DNA from: Corallococcus silvisoli
Lineage (GTDB): Bacteria; Myxococcota; Myxococcia; Myxococcales; Myxococcaceae
Assembly (NCBI RefSeq): GCF_009909145.1
Contig: NZ_JAAAPJ010000006.1
Location: forward strand, 186,001-250,000
Direction: 5' to 3'
Length of the DNA: 64,000 bases
The notes under the pieces are model-generated. The model saw nothing but the letters and a program-made list of their open reading frames with translations, was not told the origin of the DNA and did not search any database. Below are positions 1 to 7,666 of the stretch, in pieces. Made by a program: the position numbers and the translations under genes. Within the stretch, counting starts at the first letter, position 1, and each line of letters opens with the position of its first letter.

Positions 1-233
1 ACACGGACGGTGCGGTGGGCAAGAGCTACGCGGCGAAGACGACGCCGCACATGTACGTCATCGACGGTGAGGGCGTGGTCCGCTACGCGGGCGCCATCGA
101 CGATGATCCGCGCGGCAAGAACACCGCGAAGGTCAACTACGTGAAGACGGCGGTGGACGCGCTCCTCACCGGCCAGCAGGTGCCGACCGCGACCTCCGAG
201 CCGTACGGCTGCTCCGTGAAGTACAAGAGCTGA
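1..233 (+). CDS. Redoxin/AhpC-TSA family protein, 3' end (partial)
   Basis: The reading frame is open from the left edge, so only the last 75 or so codons are present and the true start lies outside the window. The visible part has the C-terminal half of a thioredoxin-fold peroxiredoxin-like domain: a cis-Pro region (TTPHMYVID), the strand 'GVVRYAGAIDDDP', and a C-terminal 'EPYGCSVKY' tail. This tail is typical of the redoxin/thiol-specific antioxidant proteins common in myxobacteria, which reduce peroxides or disulfides. The first catalytic Cys would lie upstream and cannot be checked. A strong terminator follows directly. Family assignment is fairly secure; substrate is unknown. Confidence 0.75.
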   Translation, partial: TDGAVGKSYAAKTTPHMYVIDGEGVVRYAGAIDDDPRGKNTAKVNYVKTAVDALLTGQQVPTATSEPYGCSVKYKS

Positions 234-261
234 AGCACCGTTCGCCTCCGAGCGGTGGAAG

Positions 262-293
262 GCCCGTGTCCCCCTGGAGGACGCGGGCTTTTT
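262..293 (+). terminator. Rho-independent terminator of the redoxin gene
   Basis: The arms gcccgtgtcc and ggacgcgggc pair over 10 bp with one G-T wobble around a 7-nt loop, followed by a run of five T. It lies 28 bases after the stop codon of the redoxin gene and abuts the stop codon of the convergent oxygenase-like gene. Confidence 0.85.
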
Positions 294-1285
294 CATTTCG
301 GCTCGCGGTGGGCGTACTTCGGGCCCAGGCCTTCGATGCGGTAGGTGTTGCCGGGGTAGGTTCGGTTGATGCTGGTCTCGACGGTGGATGGGTAGCGCTC
401 CAGCGAGACGAAGCGTTTGACGTGCTTGCGCACCTTGAGGGCCGCGCGCGTCAGGCCCGTGACCCAGGACGGAGGGGGCTCGAACTGGATGGCGGGCAGC
501 AGCCGCGGCGGCACCAGGCCCAGGCTGATGGGGGCCACCAGGGGGCGCAGCGGACGCGGTACCCAGCCGGCCAGGATGTCCACGGTGGACTGGGCGACGC
601 GGTGGCTGGCCTCATCGGGGACGAACTCGCGCGCCTCGTAGTCGCGGATGAAGGCGTCGTACGCGGGCTTGTCCTCCGGGAGGTCCTTCAGGCCCATGCG
701 CCCGCCGATTTCGCGCCAGTAATGGAACCAGGCCTCGCGCTCGTGAGCGGTGAAGGGTCGCCAGCCGAAGTCCACCATCCATTGGATGGGGAAGTCGATG
801 AAGGTCCACAGCACGAAGAGGAAGTCCTCGTTCGGGATGCGGAAGAAGGAGTGGATGTGATTCATCTGCTCCAGGGAACGGCGCCCGGCCTCGCCCTCCC
901 AGCCGCACTCCATGAACCGCGCGATGAGCAGCCGGGTGTCGTCGTAGCGCTTCTGACCGTGCTGGTTGAATTCACCGGTGCGGTCCAGCAGCCGGGAGAC
1001 GGAGCGGCTGCCATAGGTGTGGAAGAGCGCGATCTCCGTCGACCGCACGATGTCGAACGGGAACTCGTAGTTGGTCAGCAGGTGCACGATGCGCTGGCAG
1101 TCACGCCTCGCGTCCAGGGACTCGATTTCACGGCGCACGTCGGGCAGGCGCGGGCGCCAGAACGGCTTGCGGTAGACGGGCCCGGGCACGTGGGTGCCGT
1201 GAACCTGCCCGGTGCCCCCTGAGAAGGGACAGCCCGAAGGAGCGGTGTCCTCCGGTGCGCGTGCGTGGGATGCCGGGTCGTTCAT
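293..1285 (-). CDS. Oxygenase MpaB / DUF2236 family protein
   Basis: A 330-residue protein of the DUF2236 family, which includes fungal MpaB and bacterial latex-clearing rubber oxygenase, usually haem-binding oxidoreductases. Family hallmarks visible are the helix with 'STEIALFHTYGSRSVSRLL', the 'NEDFLFVLWTFID' segment, and 'GWRPFTAHEREAWFHYWREI', which matches the conserved 'R.L...E...Y...' block. His residues in these segments are candidate haem ligands. I chose the ATG at 1285 because the following sequence is the first with family-like features; an open frame continues to 1636 but is Arg/Pro-rich and non-conserved in look. No signal peptide. Monocistronic, convergent with the redoxin gene. 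The substrate cannot be read from sequence. Confidence 0.8.
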   Translation of the reverse strand: MNDPASHARAPEDTAPSGCPFSGGTGQVHGTHVPGPVYRKPFWRPRLPDVRREIESLDARRDCQRIVHLLTNYEFPFDIVRSTEIALFHTYGSRSVSRLLDRTGEFNQHGQKRYDDTRLLIARFMECGWEGEAGRRSLEQMNHIHSFFRIPNEDFLFVLWTFIDFPIQWMVDFGWRPFTAHEREAWFHYWREIGGRMGLKDLPEDKPAYDAFIRDYEAREFVPDEASHRVAQSTVDILAGWVPRPLRPLVAPISLGLVPPRLLPAIQFEPPPSWVTGLTRAALKVRKHVKRFVSLERYPSTVETSINRTYPGNTYRIEGLGPKYAHREPK

Positions 1286-1475
1286 GAAGGGCAGGCTCCG
1301 GGAGGCGAGGCGCGGCGATGCTAGCCCGGGCCACGACGGACTGCCGTACCCCGAAGGGTGAGGGGGCTGCCGGATGGGCGATGCGTCGCGCGCAGGCCGT
1401 GGGGTGGCCTTGTCGTGGGCGCGAGCGCGCCGGACCTTGTCTGGGAGGGCATGAGCCCCGGACAGGAGACGCAAC

Positions 1476-1712
1476 ATGGCCAGCAACAAGGGCACGCCGA
1501 AGACCGAGAGCGAGCGCGCCGACACCCAGAGCGCCGAGTCGCTGGAGCGTGAAGCTCGCCACCAGCGCCCAGGGACGGAGCGGGGAGATGTCACCGACGA
1601 GGACGTGGGCGAGGACCGCATCCTCCAGAAAGGCATTGGCGGCTACGGCGCGCAGAAGGGCACGGAGCCCGCCAGGGAAGCACCACCGCTCAGCGACGAC
1701 GGCGAGCGGTAG
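1476..1712 (+). CDS. Small charged hypothetical protein
   Basis: A 78-residue, highly hydrophilic protein rich in Glu, Arg, Asp and Gly, with almost no hydrophobic stretch, so probably disordered. It is preceded by a good Shine-Dalgarno (caggag, about 7 bases before the ATG), which is the main reason to accept it. The start 'MASNKGTPKTESERADTQ' and acidic-basic alternation resemble small stress-associated soluble proteins, but I do not recognise a family. It stands alone between the oxygenase-like gene and the HtrA pair. Confidence 0.55.
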   Translation: MASNKGTPKTESERADTQSAESLEREARHQRPGTERGDVTDEDVGEDRILQKGIGGYGAQKGTEPAREAPPLSDDGER

Positions 1713-1950
1713 CACTCACCGGTTCACGCGGTGCCGCTGGGGGGCATGACGCCAGGGGGCCGCTTCCTGGTGTGCCGCCGTGGCCTCCACCTGCGAGCAT
1801 GGCGAAGCCCTCGCGCTCGATGCGTGCGGGCAGCTCCGGGGGCATGGCGTGGGCCTTCGATGAGGACATCGTGGCGCGCATCATGAACCGGCCGCGCCCG
1901 GGCGGCTCTGGTTTCCACGGGGGCGGCTCCCCCGTGGAGCCGGAGAAGGC

Positions 1951-2865
1951 TCAGGCCGCCACGGGCTCCACGCGCTTCCGGGCCCGGGCGGAGACGCCCC
2001 TGCGGCGCCCCTTGCGCAGCACGTCCAGGTGCACCGCGTCCTCGGTCGCGAGCGCCATCAGGCGTTGCAGGTCGTCCACGCTGCTGACCGGCCGGCTGTT
2101 GATGCCGAGCAGCAGGTCGTCGACCTGGAGGCCCGCGTCTTCGGCGGGTGTGCCCTCCTGCACCTTCAGCACCCTCACGGCGCGGAGCTGGCCGGTGTCT
2201 CGCGCGAGCGCGGGCTCCAGGTTCACCGCCGTCGCGGCGATGCCCAGGAACTTCCGGTCCACCCGGCCGCGCTGGATGAGCAGGCTCGCGACCCAGGCCG
2301 CTGTCGTGGCGCTCACCGCGAAGCCGATGCCCTGCGCGAACGGCAGCACCAACGTGTTGAGCCCCACCACGCGCCCACGCGTGTCGAGCAAGGGCCCGCC
2401 AGAGTTGCCCGGGTTGATGGCCGCGTCCGTCTGGAGCATCCCCTCCAGGATGACGCCGTCCGGCAGCGTGATGGAGCGGTTGATGGCGCTCACCACGCCC
2501 AGCGACACCGACTGCTCCAGGCGGAAGGGATTGCCAATGGCCATCACCAACTGCCCCACCCGGACGGACTCTGGATCCGCGAGCGGCAGAGTGGGGAAGT
2601 CGTCGCCCTCCGCGCGCACCACCGCGAGGTCGGTGGGGGCATCCGCGCCCACCAGGGTGCCCCGGCGCTCCTCGCCGTTGTGGAGCTGCACGGTGAGGCG
2701 CTTCTGCGTGCGCATCACCACGTGCCGGTTGGTGAGCACGTAGCCGTCCGGCGTGAGGAACAGGCCGGTGCCATGTCCTCGCGCGTGCTCCACGCCCACC
2801 ACCGCCGGCGCCGCTCCGGCGACGAGTCCTTCCAGGTCATCGGAAAGCTGCTGCAACAGTTTCAT
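1951..2865 (-). CDS. HtrA/DegP-type trypsin-like serine protease with PDZ domain
   Basis: 304 residues: a trypsin-like protease domain (about 15-205) followed by one PDZ domain (about 210-295, 'GTPAEDAGLQVDDLLLGI'). The triad is complete: His48 in 'TNRHVV', Asp79 in 'PTDLAVV', Ser155 in 'NPGNSGGP'. No signal peptide or membrane anchor is visible, unlike classical periplasmic DegP/DegS, so it should act in the cytoplasm. It lies 12 bases downstream of a paralogous HtrA gene on the same strand, and the two probably form one transcript. The short PDZ-containing form suggests an oligomeric quality-control protease, as for the family; its own substrates are unknown. Confidence 0.9.
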   Translation of the reverse strand: MKLLQQLSDDLEGLVAGAAPAVVGVEHARGHGTGLFLTPDGYVLTNRHVVMRTQKRLTVQLHNGEERRGTLVGADAPTDLAVVRAEGDDFPTLPLADPESVRVGQLVMAIGNPFRLEQSVSLGVVSAINRSITLPDGVILEGMLQTDAAINPGNSGGPLLDTRGRVVGLNTLVLPFAQGIGFAVSATTAAWVASLLIQRGRVDRKFLGIAATAVNLEPALARDTGQLRAVRVLKVQEGTPAEDAGLQVDDLLLGINSRPVSSVDDLQRLMALATEDAVHLDVLRKGRRRGVSARARKRVEPVAA

Positions 2866-2877
2866 GGCTGGCTCCTT

Positions 2878-3768
2878 TCACGAACGCTTGCCCACCGTGA
2901 TGGGCACCTCGCGCAGTTCGCCCGCGCGCAGCACCTTCGCCTGGATGGACGCGCCTACCTTCTCTCCGCCCAGGTAGCCCAGCAGGTCCTCCACTCCGTG
3001 CAGGGGCTGGCCGCCCAGGCTCACCAGCACGTCACCCAGCAGCAGCCCGGCCTTCTGTGCCGGTCCGTCTGGATCCACGGAGAGCAGGATGAGCCCCGCC
3101 TTCGTGCCGTCGATTTCACGTGGCAGGCGCACCGGGTAGGCGCCCACGCCCAGGTAGCCGCGGCGGATGCCGCCGTGCTCGCGCAGCGCGTTCGCCACGC
3201 GCGTCAACGTGCCGCCGGGGAGGATGACCGCGGCGGTGCGCGAGAAGGCCGCCGTGGGGATGCCGAGGAAGCGGCCCTGCGCGTCCACCAGCGCGCCGCC
3301 GGAGAAGCCAGGAGGGAGGTCCGCGTCCGTCTCCAGGTAGCGGTCCACCTGCCCGCCTGCATGCGTCCGCCAGTCGCCGCCGAACGCGCTGACGATGCCC
3401 AGCGTGGCGCGAGCGGTGCGGCCCGGGCGGCCCAGGGCCAGCACCACGTTGCCCACCTTCACGTCGTCGAGCGGCGCGGGCGCGAGCGCGGTCAGCCCGG
3501 TGGCGTCGGCCTTGAGGAGGGCGAGGTCGGTGCTCGGGTCGCGGCCGATGAGCTCCGCGGAGACCGAGCGGCCATCCGCGAGGCCCACCTGGATGGAGCC
3601 TTCATGTTCGACGGCATGGCTGGTGGTGAGGATGTGGCCGTCGGCATCCCAGACGACGCCGCTCGCCCCCCTGCGGCGGCGGGCCTCGACGCGGACGAGG
3701 GAGGGAGCGATGCGCTCGACGATAGTTGAGATGGATTGGGAGAGGGACTGGAGGGTGTCGGTGGACAT
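2878..3768 (-). CDS. HtrA-type serine protease paralogue with PDZ domain
   Basis: 296 residues with the same architecture as its neighbour: trypsin-like domain, then PDZ (about 205-290, 'DGPAQKAGLLLGDVLVSL'). Triad candidates are His51 ('TTSHAV'), Asp81 ('STDLALL') and Ser156. The Ser loop reads 'PPGFSGGAL' instead of the usual 'NPGNSGGPL', so the oxyanion loop differs although the nucleophile is kept. No signal peptide. First gene of a two-gene operon; a perfect 10+10 inverted repeat begins 10 bases upstream of its start. Likely arose by tandem duplication and diverged. Confidence 0.88.
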   Translation of the reverse strand: MSTDTLQSLSQSISTIVERIAPSLVRVEARRRRGASGVVWDADGHILTTSHAVEHEGSIQVGLADGRSVSAELIGRDPSTDLALLKADATGLTALAPAPLDDVKVGNVVLALGRPGRTARATLGIVSAFGGDWRTHAGGQVDRYLETDADLPPGFSGGALVDAQGRFLGIPTAAFSRTAAVILPGGTLTRVANALREHGGIRRGYLGVGAYPVRLPREIDGTKAGLILLSVDPDGPAQKAGLLLGDVLVSLGGQPLHGVEDLLGYLGGEKVGASIQAKVLRAGELREVPITVGKRS

Positions 3769-3777
3769 GATGTGTTC

Positions 3778-3808
3778 CTTTCGAGCCAGAAACTAAAGGG
3801 CTCGAAAG
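3778..3808. promoter_or_regulatory. Perfect inverted repeat upstream of the HtrA pair
   Basis: The arms ctttcgagcc and ggctcgaaag are perfect reverse complements, 10 bp each, with an 11-nt spacer. It lies 10 bases upstream of the first htrA start, at a place suited to a repressor operator. The geometry recalls the heat-shock CIRCE element (9+9 arms, 9-nt spacer), but the sequence differs from CIRCE. No T-run follows, so a terminator is unlikely. The protein that binds it is not known. Confidence 0.6.
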
Positions 3809-3905
3809 CGCGCCACATCGGCGGACCGGGCAGGACGCGGACCTACCCGTTCGGGCAGGACACCTGACCTTCTGGAGAGGTGCCCGGCGCTTCGGGCAGG
3901 GCGTC

Positions 3906-4760
3906 TCAGCCCCGGTCGAGCAGTGCGCCTCCCGGGCCGAAGCCCAGGGACATGCACAGCACTCGCTGGCCCTTCACCCGGGCATCGCGCCGCGCGGACT
4001 CAGCCGCCAGCTCCGCGTCGTTGAGCACGAACACCGGGCCCCCGGTCTCCGGTAGCTCCGCCAGCGCGAGGATGTCCGCGACGAGGGACGCCGCGCCTTC
4101 AAAGCCATAGGTACAACCGCCGGGCATCAGGTCCTCATCCAGCGGACAGGGCAACGCGAGGCACACCGCGTCCGGGACCCCGCTCGCGTCCTCCGCGAGG
4201 AAGGTCCTCAACGCACTCGCGATGAACGCCACCGTGTCCCGGATGTGATGGCCATCGTCGGGGCGCGGTTGCCCGATGAACAGCGGCGGGAGCGTGGACA
4301 GGTTTCGTTCAAACACCCGAATGACTCCAGGGCTCGCGCACTTGATGCTCGTCTGGCCCACGTCCACCGCGACGGGGCTTCTCGCGTCCTGTGCCTCCAG
4401 CATCCGCAGGCCCGCACGCACGGGGGCGAAGCGCGGCGCGGGCGCGATGTGCACCGGACAGTGCAGGGCGGCCGTGGCTTCCTTCAGCGCGGCGGGGAAG
4501 CCCTCCAGCTCCGCCAGCCCTCCGCTCAGATACGCCGCATCGGGAGCATGCCGCCCCACCAGCAACTGGAGCGCTGCGGCCAGCGGAGGCATCACGCGCC
4601 CCGTGAGCGTGGTGCCGGGCACTCCCGCGCGCCGGTCGTCCTCCACCCACGGTGAGCCCAACAACTCCCACAGCTCGCGTCCCAGCACCGGCAGGTTCCA
4701 CACCTCCAGCGGCGTGACGCCCTCCGGATGATGACGGCGCGGCTTCCAGGCGCGACTCAC
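3906..4760 (-). CDS. Actin-fold (ASKHA) kinase-like protein, apparently permuted
   Basis: 284 residues, GTG start overlapping the stop of the upstream glycosyltransferase by 4 nt (GTGA), so translationally coupled. Residues 130-141 carry a phosphate-1 type motif (VAVDVGQTSIKC) and residues near 270-280 a phosphate-2-like 'SLGFGPGGALL', as in sugar kinases and ROK proteins. The first 125 residues contain 'YLSGGLAELEGFP' and 'PVRAGLRMLEA', which look like the adenosine motif and final helix usually found at the C terminus of this superfamily. The order therefore seems rotated. Function inferred as ATP-dependent phosphotransfer or nucleotide-regulated switch acting with the two genes upstream; substrate unknown. 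Confidence 0.55.
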   Translation of the reverse strand: MSRAWKPRRHHPEGVTPLEVWNLPVLGRELWELLGSPWVEDDRRAGVPGTTLTGRVMPPLAAALQLLVGRHAPDAAYLSGGLAELEGFPAALKEATAALHCPVHIAPAPRFAPVRAGLRMLEAQDARSPVAVDVGQTSIKCASPGVIRVFERNLSTLPPLFIGQPRPDDGHHIRDTVAFIASALRTFLAEDASGVPDAVCLALPCPLDEDLMPGGCTYGFEGAASLVADILALAELPETGGPVFVLNDAELAAESARRDARVKGQRVLCMSLGFGPGGALLDRG

Positions 4761-5950
4761 GCCACGAGTCCCGCGATGCGTTCGGCGGCCGTCCTCGCGC
4801 CGTCGTGCGCGCGGTAGGAGCGGGAGATCTCCGACACGCGCTCGCGCATCCTCGACTCCGGCGAGAGGAGCTGGGCGATGGCTTCACGGCAGGACTCCAC
4901 CGTGAGCGTCCGTGGGTCTCTCGCGAGTCCCGCGCCGGACTTCTCCAGGAAGTGCGCCTGCACCGGCTGATCATTGCACACCGGCAGCAGCAACATCGGC
5001 ACGCCCGCCGTCATCGCCTCCATCACCGAGTTGGCGCCCCCGTGGGAGATGAACGCCGCCGCGCGCTCCAGCACCTGACGCTGCGGCGTGTACGGCACCG
5101 CCACCACGTCACCGGGCAGGGTGCTTGGGAAGTCCGTGCCGGCCAGCTCGCCCGCGCACAGCACCAGCGTCACGCCGAAGGGCCGCGCGGCCTCCGCGAT
5201 GAGGCGGAACAGCTCCGGCTGATAGGAGATCTGACTGCCGAAGGACACATACAGCACGGGCTTGTCGCCCAATCGCTCCCAGGGGAACGGCACCTCGTCA
5301 CCCCGGGGTTCGGGCGGAGTCGATGGGCCCACGAGCAGCGTGTGCGGCGGCACTCCGGCATCCGGGCCCAGGAACGCCTCGGTGGCGAAGATGACATTGA
5401 GCCGGGGCGACAGGCATTCACAGGTGCGGAAGCGCGCATCGAAGCCGTGACGGTGGAACAACGCCTGCCGGTCCTCCTGGAGCGCTTTCACGTTGCGCAG
5501 CAGGGGAATCTCCGGCCGGGGCTCCAGCAGCGTGAGCGCGGAGGATACGCCCGCCCAGGGGATGCCTTCCGTGTGCGCCGCGAGCACCGCCGCGTACTGC
5601 ATCCCGTCCAGCGCCATCACGTCGGGACGGAAGGCGCGCACGACCTCGCGCACCGGCTCCAGGAGCGCGGGCGCCGCGTCCAGCAACAGCCCTCGGATCC
5701 ACTTCCCGAGCGCCACGTCGTCCAGCACCAGCTTCGCCAGCGCCTCGCCGCCTGTCTCGATGCCTGGAGGCGCTGCGTCGACGTGTGGCAGGCGCAACAC
5801 CTCCACGCCCAACGACTCGAGCTGCGGCGCGGGTTCAGGGATGCACAACCAGCCGACGGTGTGCCCCAGACGGCGCAGCCACTGGGCGACACCGACCATC
5901 GGGTTGAGGTGCCCCTTTTCGGGGGAGGTGGCGATCAGGACTCGGGACAT
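4757..5950 (-). CDS. GT1-family glycosyltransferase (MGT/UGT-like)
   Basis: 397 residues of GT-B fold. The N-terminal acceptor domain begins 'SPEKGHLNPM', with the catalytic-type His14. The C-terminal donor domain has 'SHGGANSVMEAMTAGVP' at about 302-318, with 'DQPVQA' close behind, matching the nucleotide-sugar signature of macrolide glycosyltransferases and UGTs. Such enzymes glycosylate small lipophilic natural products. The start directly abuts the stop of the upstream amide-ligase gene and the end overlaps the kinase-like gene by 4 nt. The context suggests tailoring of an amide-containing metabolite; acceptor and donor cannot be deduced. Confidence 0.88.
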   Translation of the reverse strand: MSRVLIATSPEKGHLNPMVGVAQWLRRLGHTVGWLCIPEPAPQLESLGVEVLRLPHVDAAPPGIETGGEALAKLVLDDVALGKWIRGLLLDAAPALLEPVREVVRAFRPDVMALDGMQYAAVLAAHTEGIPWAGVSSALTLLEPRPEIPLLRNVKALQEDRQALFHRHGFDARFRTCECLSPRLNVIFATEAFLGPDAGVPPHTLLVGPSTPPEPRGDEVPFPWERLGDKPVLYVSFGSQISYQPELFRLIAEAARPFGVTLVLCAGELAGTDFPSTLPGDVVAVPYTPQRQVLERAAAFISHGGANSVMEAMTAGVPMLLLPVCNDQPVQAHFLEKSGAGLARDPRTLTVESCREAIAQLLSPESRMRERVSEISRSYRAHDGARTAAERIAGLVA

Positions 5951-7543
5951 TCAGGTGTGCGCCTCGGCGTGAGCCTGGAGCATGGCCAGGGACACGAGTC
6001 GCATCAACAACCGGTCCATGGCGCCGGTGCTCGGGTCGTCGGAGGGCAGGCGCGCATAGCGCTCCAGCAGGTCCGACACGGCTCGCGAGTCGATGACTTG
6101 AAGGGGTTCCAGGCGCCCCGGGGACAGCCAGGCGCGATACAGCTCCAGCCAGCGCGTGCGCACGGGGCTGGAGAGCGCGGTGTGGCCGTACCGGGGCGTC
6201 TTGCGCGCGAGGCGCACCTCGTCGGGGACGAGCGAGCGCACGGCGTGCCGGAACAGCCACTTGCCGAACCCGTCCCGCAGCAGCACGGACTCCGGTAGCG
6301 CGAGCGCCACCCGGGCGAACGCCGCATCCAGATAGGGCGTACGGACCGTGAGCCCATGCGCCCTCGCACCGCGCAGCTCGGGCGGGAGGATGAGCTCGTG
6401 CAGCACCCACTCCGCGTAGCGCAGCTCCGCGGTCGCGTGCGGATGCTCCGAGGGCAGCTCCCACGGCGCGGGCATCGCGCCGAGGCTGTTCCCCAGGTTG
6501 TCCACAGGGGGATGGTCCGGGGCGTGATCGCCGTCCTGCCCCTGGGAAACAGCCCTCAAGTTGTCCACAAGCGGCATTTCGTCGCGAGGGCCCGGCCGTT
6601 GATCGGCACCGCGAATCCCAGAGGGAACCGACTCAGGGGACGGCCGCGTGTGTGGCTGTGTTTCCTGATCGCGGCCGGGAGTCCCGGACAGAGGCCTTCC
6701 TGAGTTGTCCACAGCCCCCCGTGTGTCTCCGGGGGCGTCTTCATGATCGTGCGAGCCGGCTCGGAGCGGGGCCCCGAAGTTATCCACAGCCGCCGGGGCA
6801 TCGCGCTCCAGGAGGGCCGTGTCTCCGGTTCGGGCCTCCGCGTGATCGCGCCCTCCGCGTTGGAGCGCCAGCGCGCCGTGCCTCAAGACCCGCACGGCGA
6901 GGGCGCGGTCCTCGTCCACGCGGGCCTTCGCGAAGCCGGGGGCTCCTGGCGTGCCCTGGAGCACTTCATCCGCTCCCGCGCCGCTCAGGAGCACGGGGCC
7001 CGCGCCCTGCTGACGGGCTTGCAGGTAGAACACCGCGCTCGCCACGGCGCGGGCGTTGAGGATGACGGTCTGGTTGGCGAGGACCGCGTGTTCAAACAGG
7101 TCCGGCAGCACGGCGTCGGGGATGAGCACATCCACCAGCTCCGCGCCGGTCACCTTCGCCATCCGCCGCGCGTTGCTTCGCTCCACCGCGTCCGCGAAGT
7201 GCACGTCCATGGTCCAGGCTCGCACCTTCCCGGGGGCATGGCGCGCGGCCATCGCGCACAGGGCGGCGCTGTCCACCCCGCCGCTCAGGCTCACCTCGTA
7301 CGTGCCTGCCTCCACATGGGCCCGCACGGTGTCGGACCAGACGGCCAGCAGCCTCTCCGCGAGCGCGTCCTCGTCGTGCGTGCCGACCTCCCGGACCACT
7401 CGCGGCAGTGCCGTGTCGATGCGCTCCACGCCGGGGCGCAGCCCCGCGTTGGATGCACGGGCATGGCACAGCAGGTCGGCCACCGCCCGGGGAGGCAGGC
7501 CGCGCGTGGGCGCCCTGCGCAGGGAGGGAGTTCGGGTCGGCAT
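5951..7543 (-). CDS. Asparagine-synthetase-like amide ligase with in-frame repeat insertion
   Basis: 530 residues from the ATG at 7543; no convincing Shine-Dalgarno is seen. It has only the synthetase (AsnB C-terminal) domain: PP-loop 'SGGVDS' at 87-92, 'LLSGAGADE' at 185-193, and 'VRTPYLDAAF' near 400. The N-terminal Ntn glutaminase domain with Cys2 is absent, so it should use free ammonia, another amine, or act like lasso-peptide or beta-lactam synthetases. Residues about 230-356 are an extra low-complexity segment built of degenerate units of about 25 residues containing 'VDN(x)G' (four times) and 'D(H/Q)' (five times). First gene of an operon with a GT1 enzyme and a kinase-like protein, divergent from recQ. 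Confidence 0.8.
   Translation of the reverse strand: MPTRTPSLRRAPTRGLPPRAVADLLCHARASNAGLRPGVERIDTALPRVVREVGTHDEDALAERLLAVWSDTVRAHVEAGTYEVSLSGGVDSAALCAMAARHAPGKVRAWTMDVHFADAVERSNARRMAKVTGAELVDVLIPDAVLPDLFEHAVLANQTVILNARAVASAVFYLQARQQGAGPVLLSGAGADEVLQGTPGAPGFAKARVDEDRALAVRVLRHGALALQRGGRDHAEARTGDTALLERDAPAAVDNFGAPLRAGSHDHEDAPGDTRGAVDNSGRPLSGTPGRDQETQPHTRPSPESVPSGIRGADQRPGPRDEMPLVDNLRAVSQGQDGDHAPDHPPVDNLGNSLGAMPAPWELPSEHPHATAELRYAEWVLHELILPPELRGARAHGLTVRTPYLDAAFARVALALPESVLLRDGFGKWLFRHAVRSLVPDEVRLARKTPRYGHTALSSPVRTRWLELYRAWLSPGRLEPLQVIDSRAVSDLLERYARLPSDDPSTGAMDRLLMRLVSLAMLQAHAEAHT
6498..6848 (+). repeat. Degenerate in-frame repeat array with DnaA-box-like nonamers
   Basis: Inside the amide-ligase gene the plus strand carries ttgtccaca at 6498-6506, 6561-6569 and 6705-6713, and ttatccaca at 6780-6788. 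All have the same orientation and are spaced 63, 144 and 75 bases apart, always multiples of three. A second word, tgatcg, occurs at 6525, 6600, 6666, 6744 and 6843, again in frame. Intact units are about 63-78 bases. The nonamers equal the E. coli (ttatccaca) and actinobacterial-type (ttgtccaca) DnaA box consensus. On the coding strand they encode VDN. Either a decayed tandem repeat or an intragenic DnaA-binding cluster. Confidence 0.75.
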
Positions 7544-7666
7544 TCGAGGGGCATCATAAAGGCCACGGTGGCCCTCATGTAGAGTCCGCCTCCCTGTCGC
7601 CGGCAGGCCGACGTGCCTGCCGTGCGCTGGGCTCATGGGACTCACGCGAACAGGGGAGGGCGGGAC

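Noticed and set aside
1690..1884. 64-residue minus-strand open frame between the small charged protein and the first HtrA gene
   Set aside because: No ribosome site, overlaps the small plus-strand gene, and no recognisable composition.
6498..6788. Chromosomal replication origin
   Set aside because: The DnaA-box-like words lie inside a coding gene in a codon-phased repeat, and there is no dnaA, dnaN, gyrB or parAB nearby and no AT-rich unwinding region.
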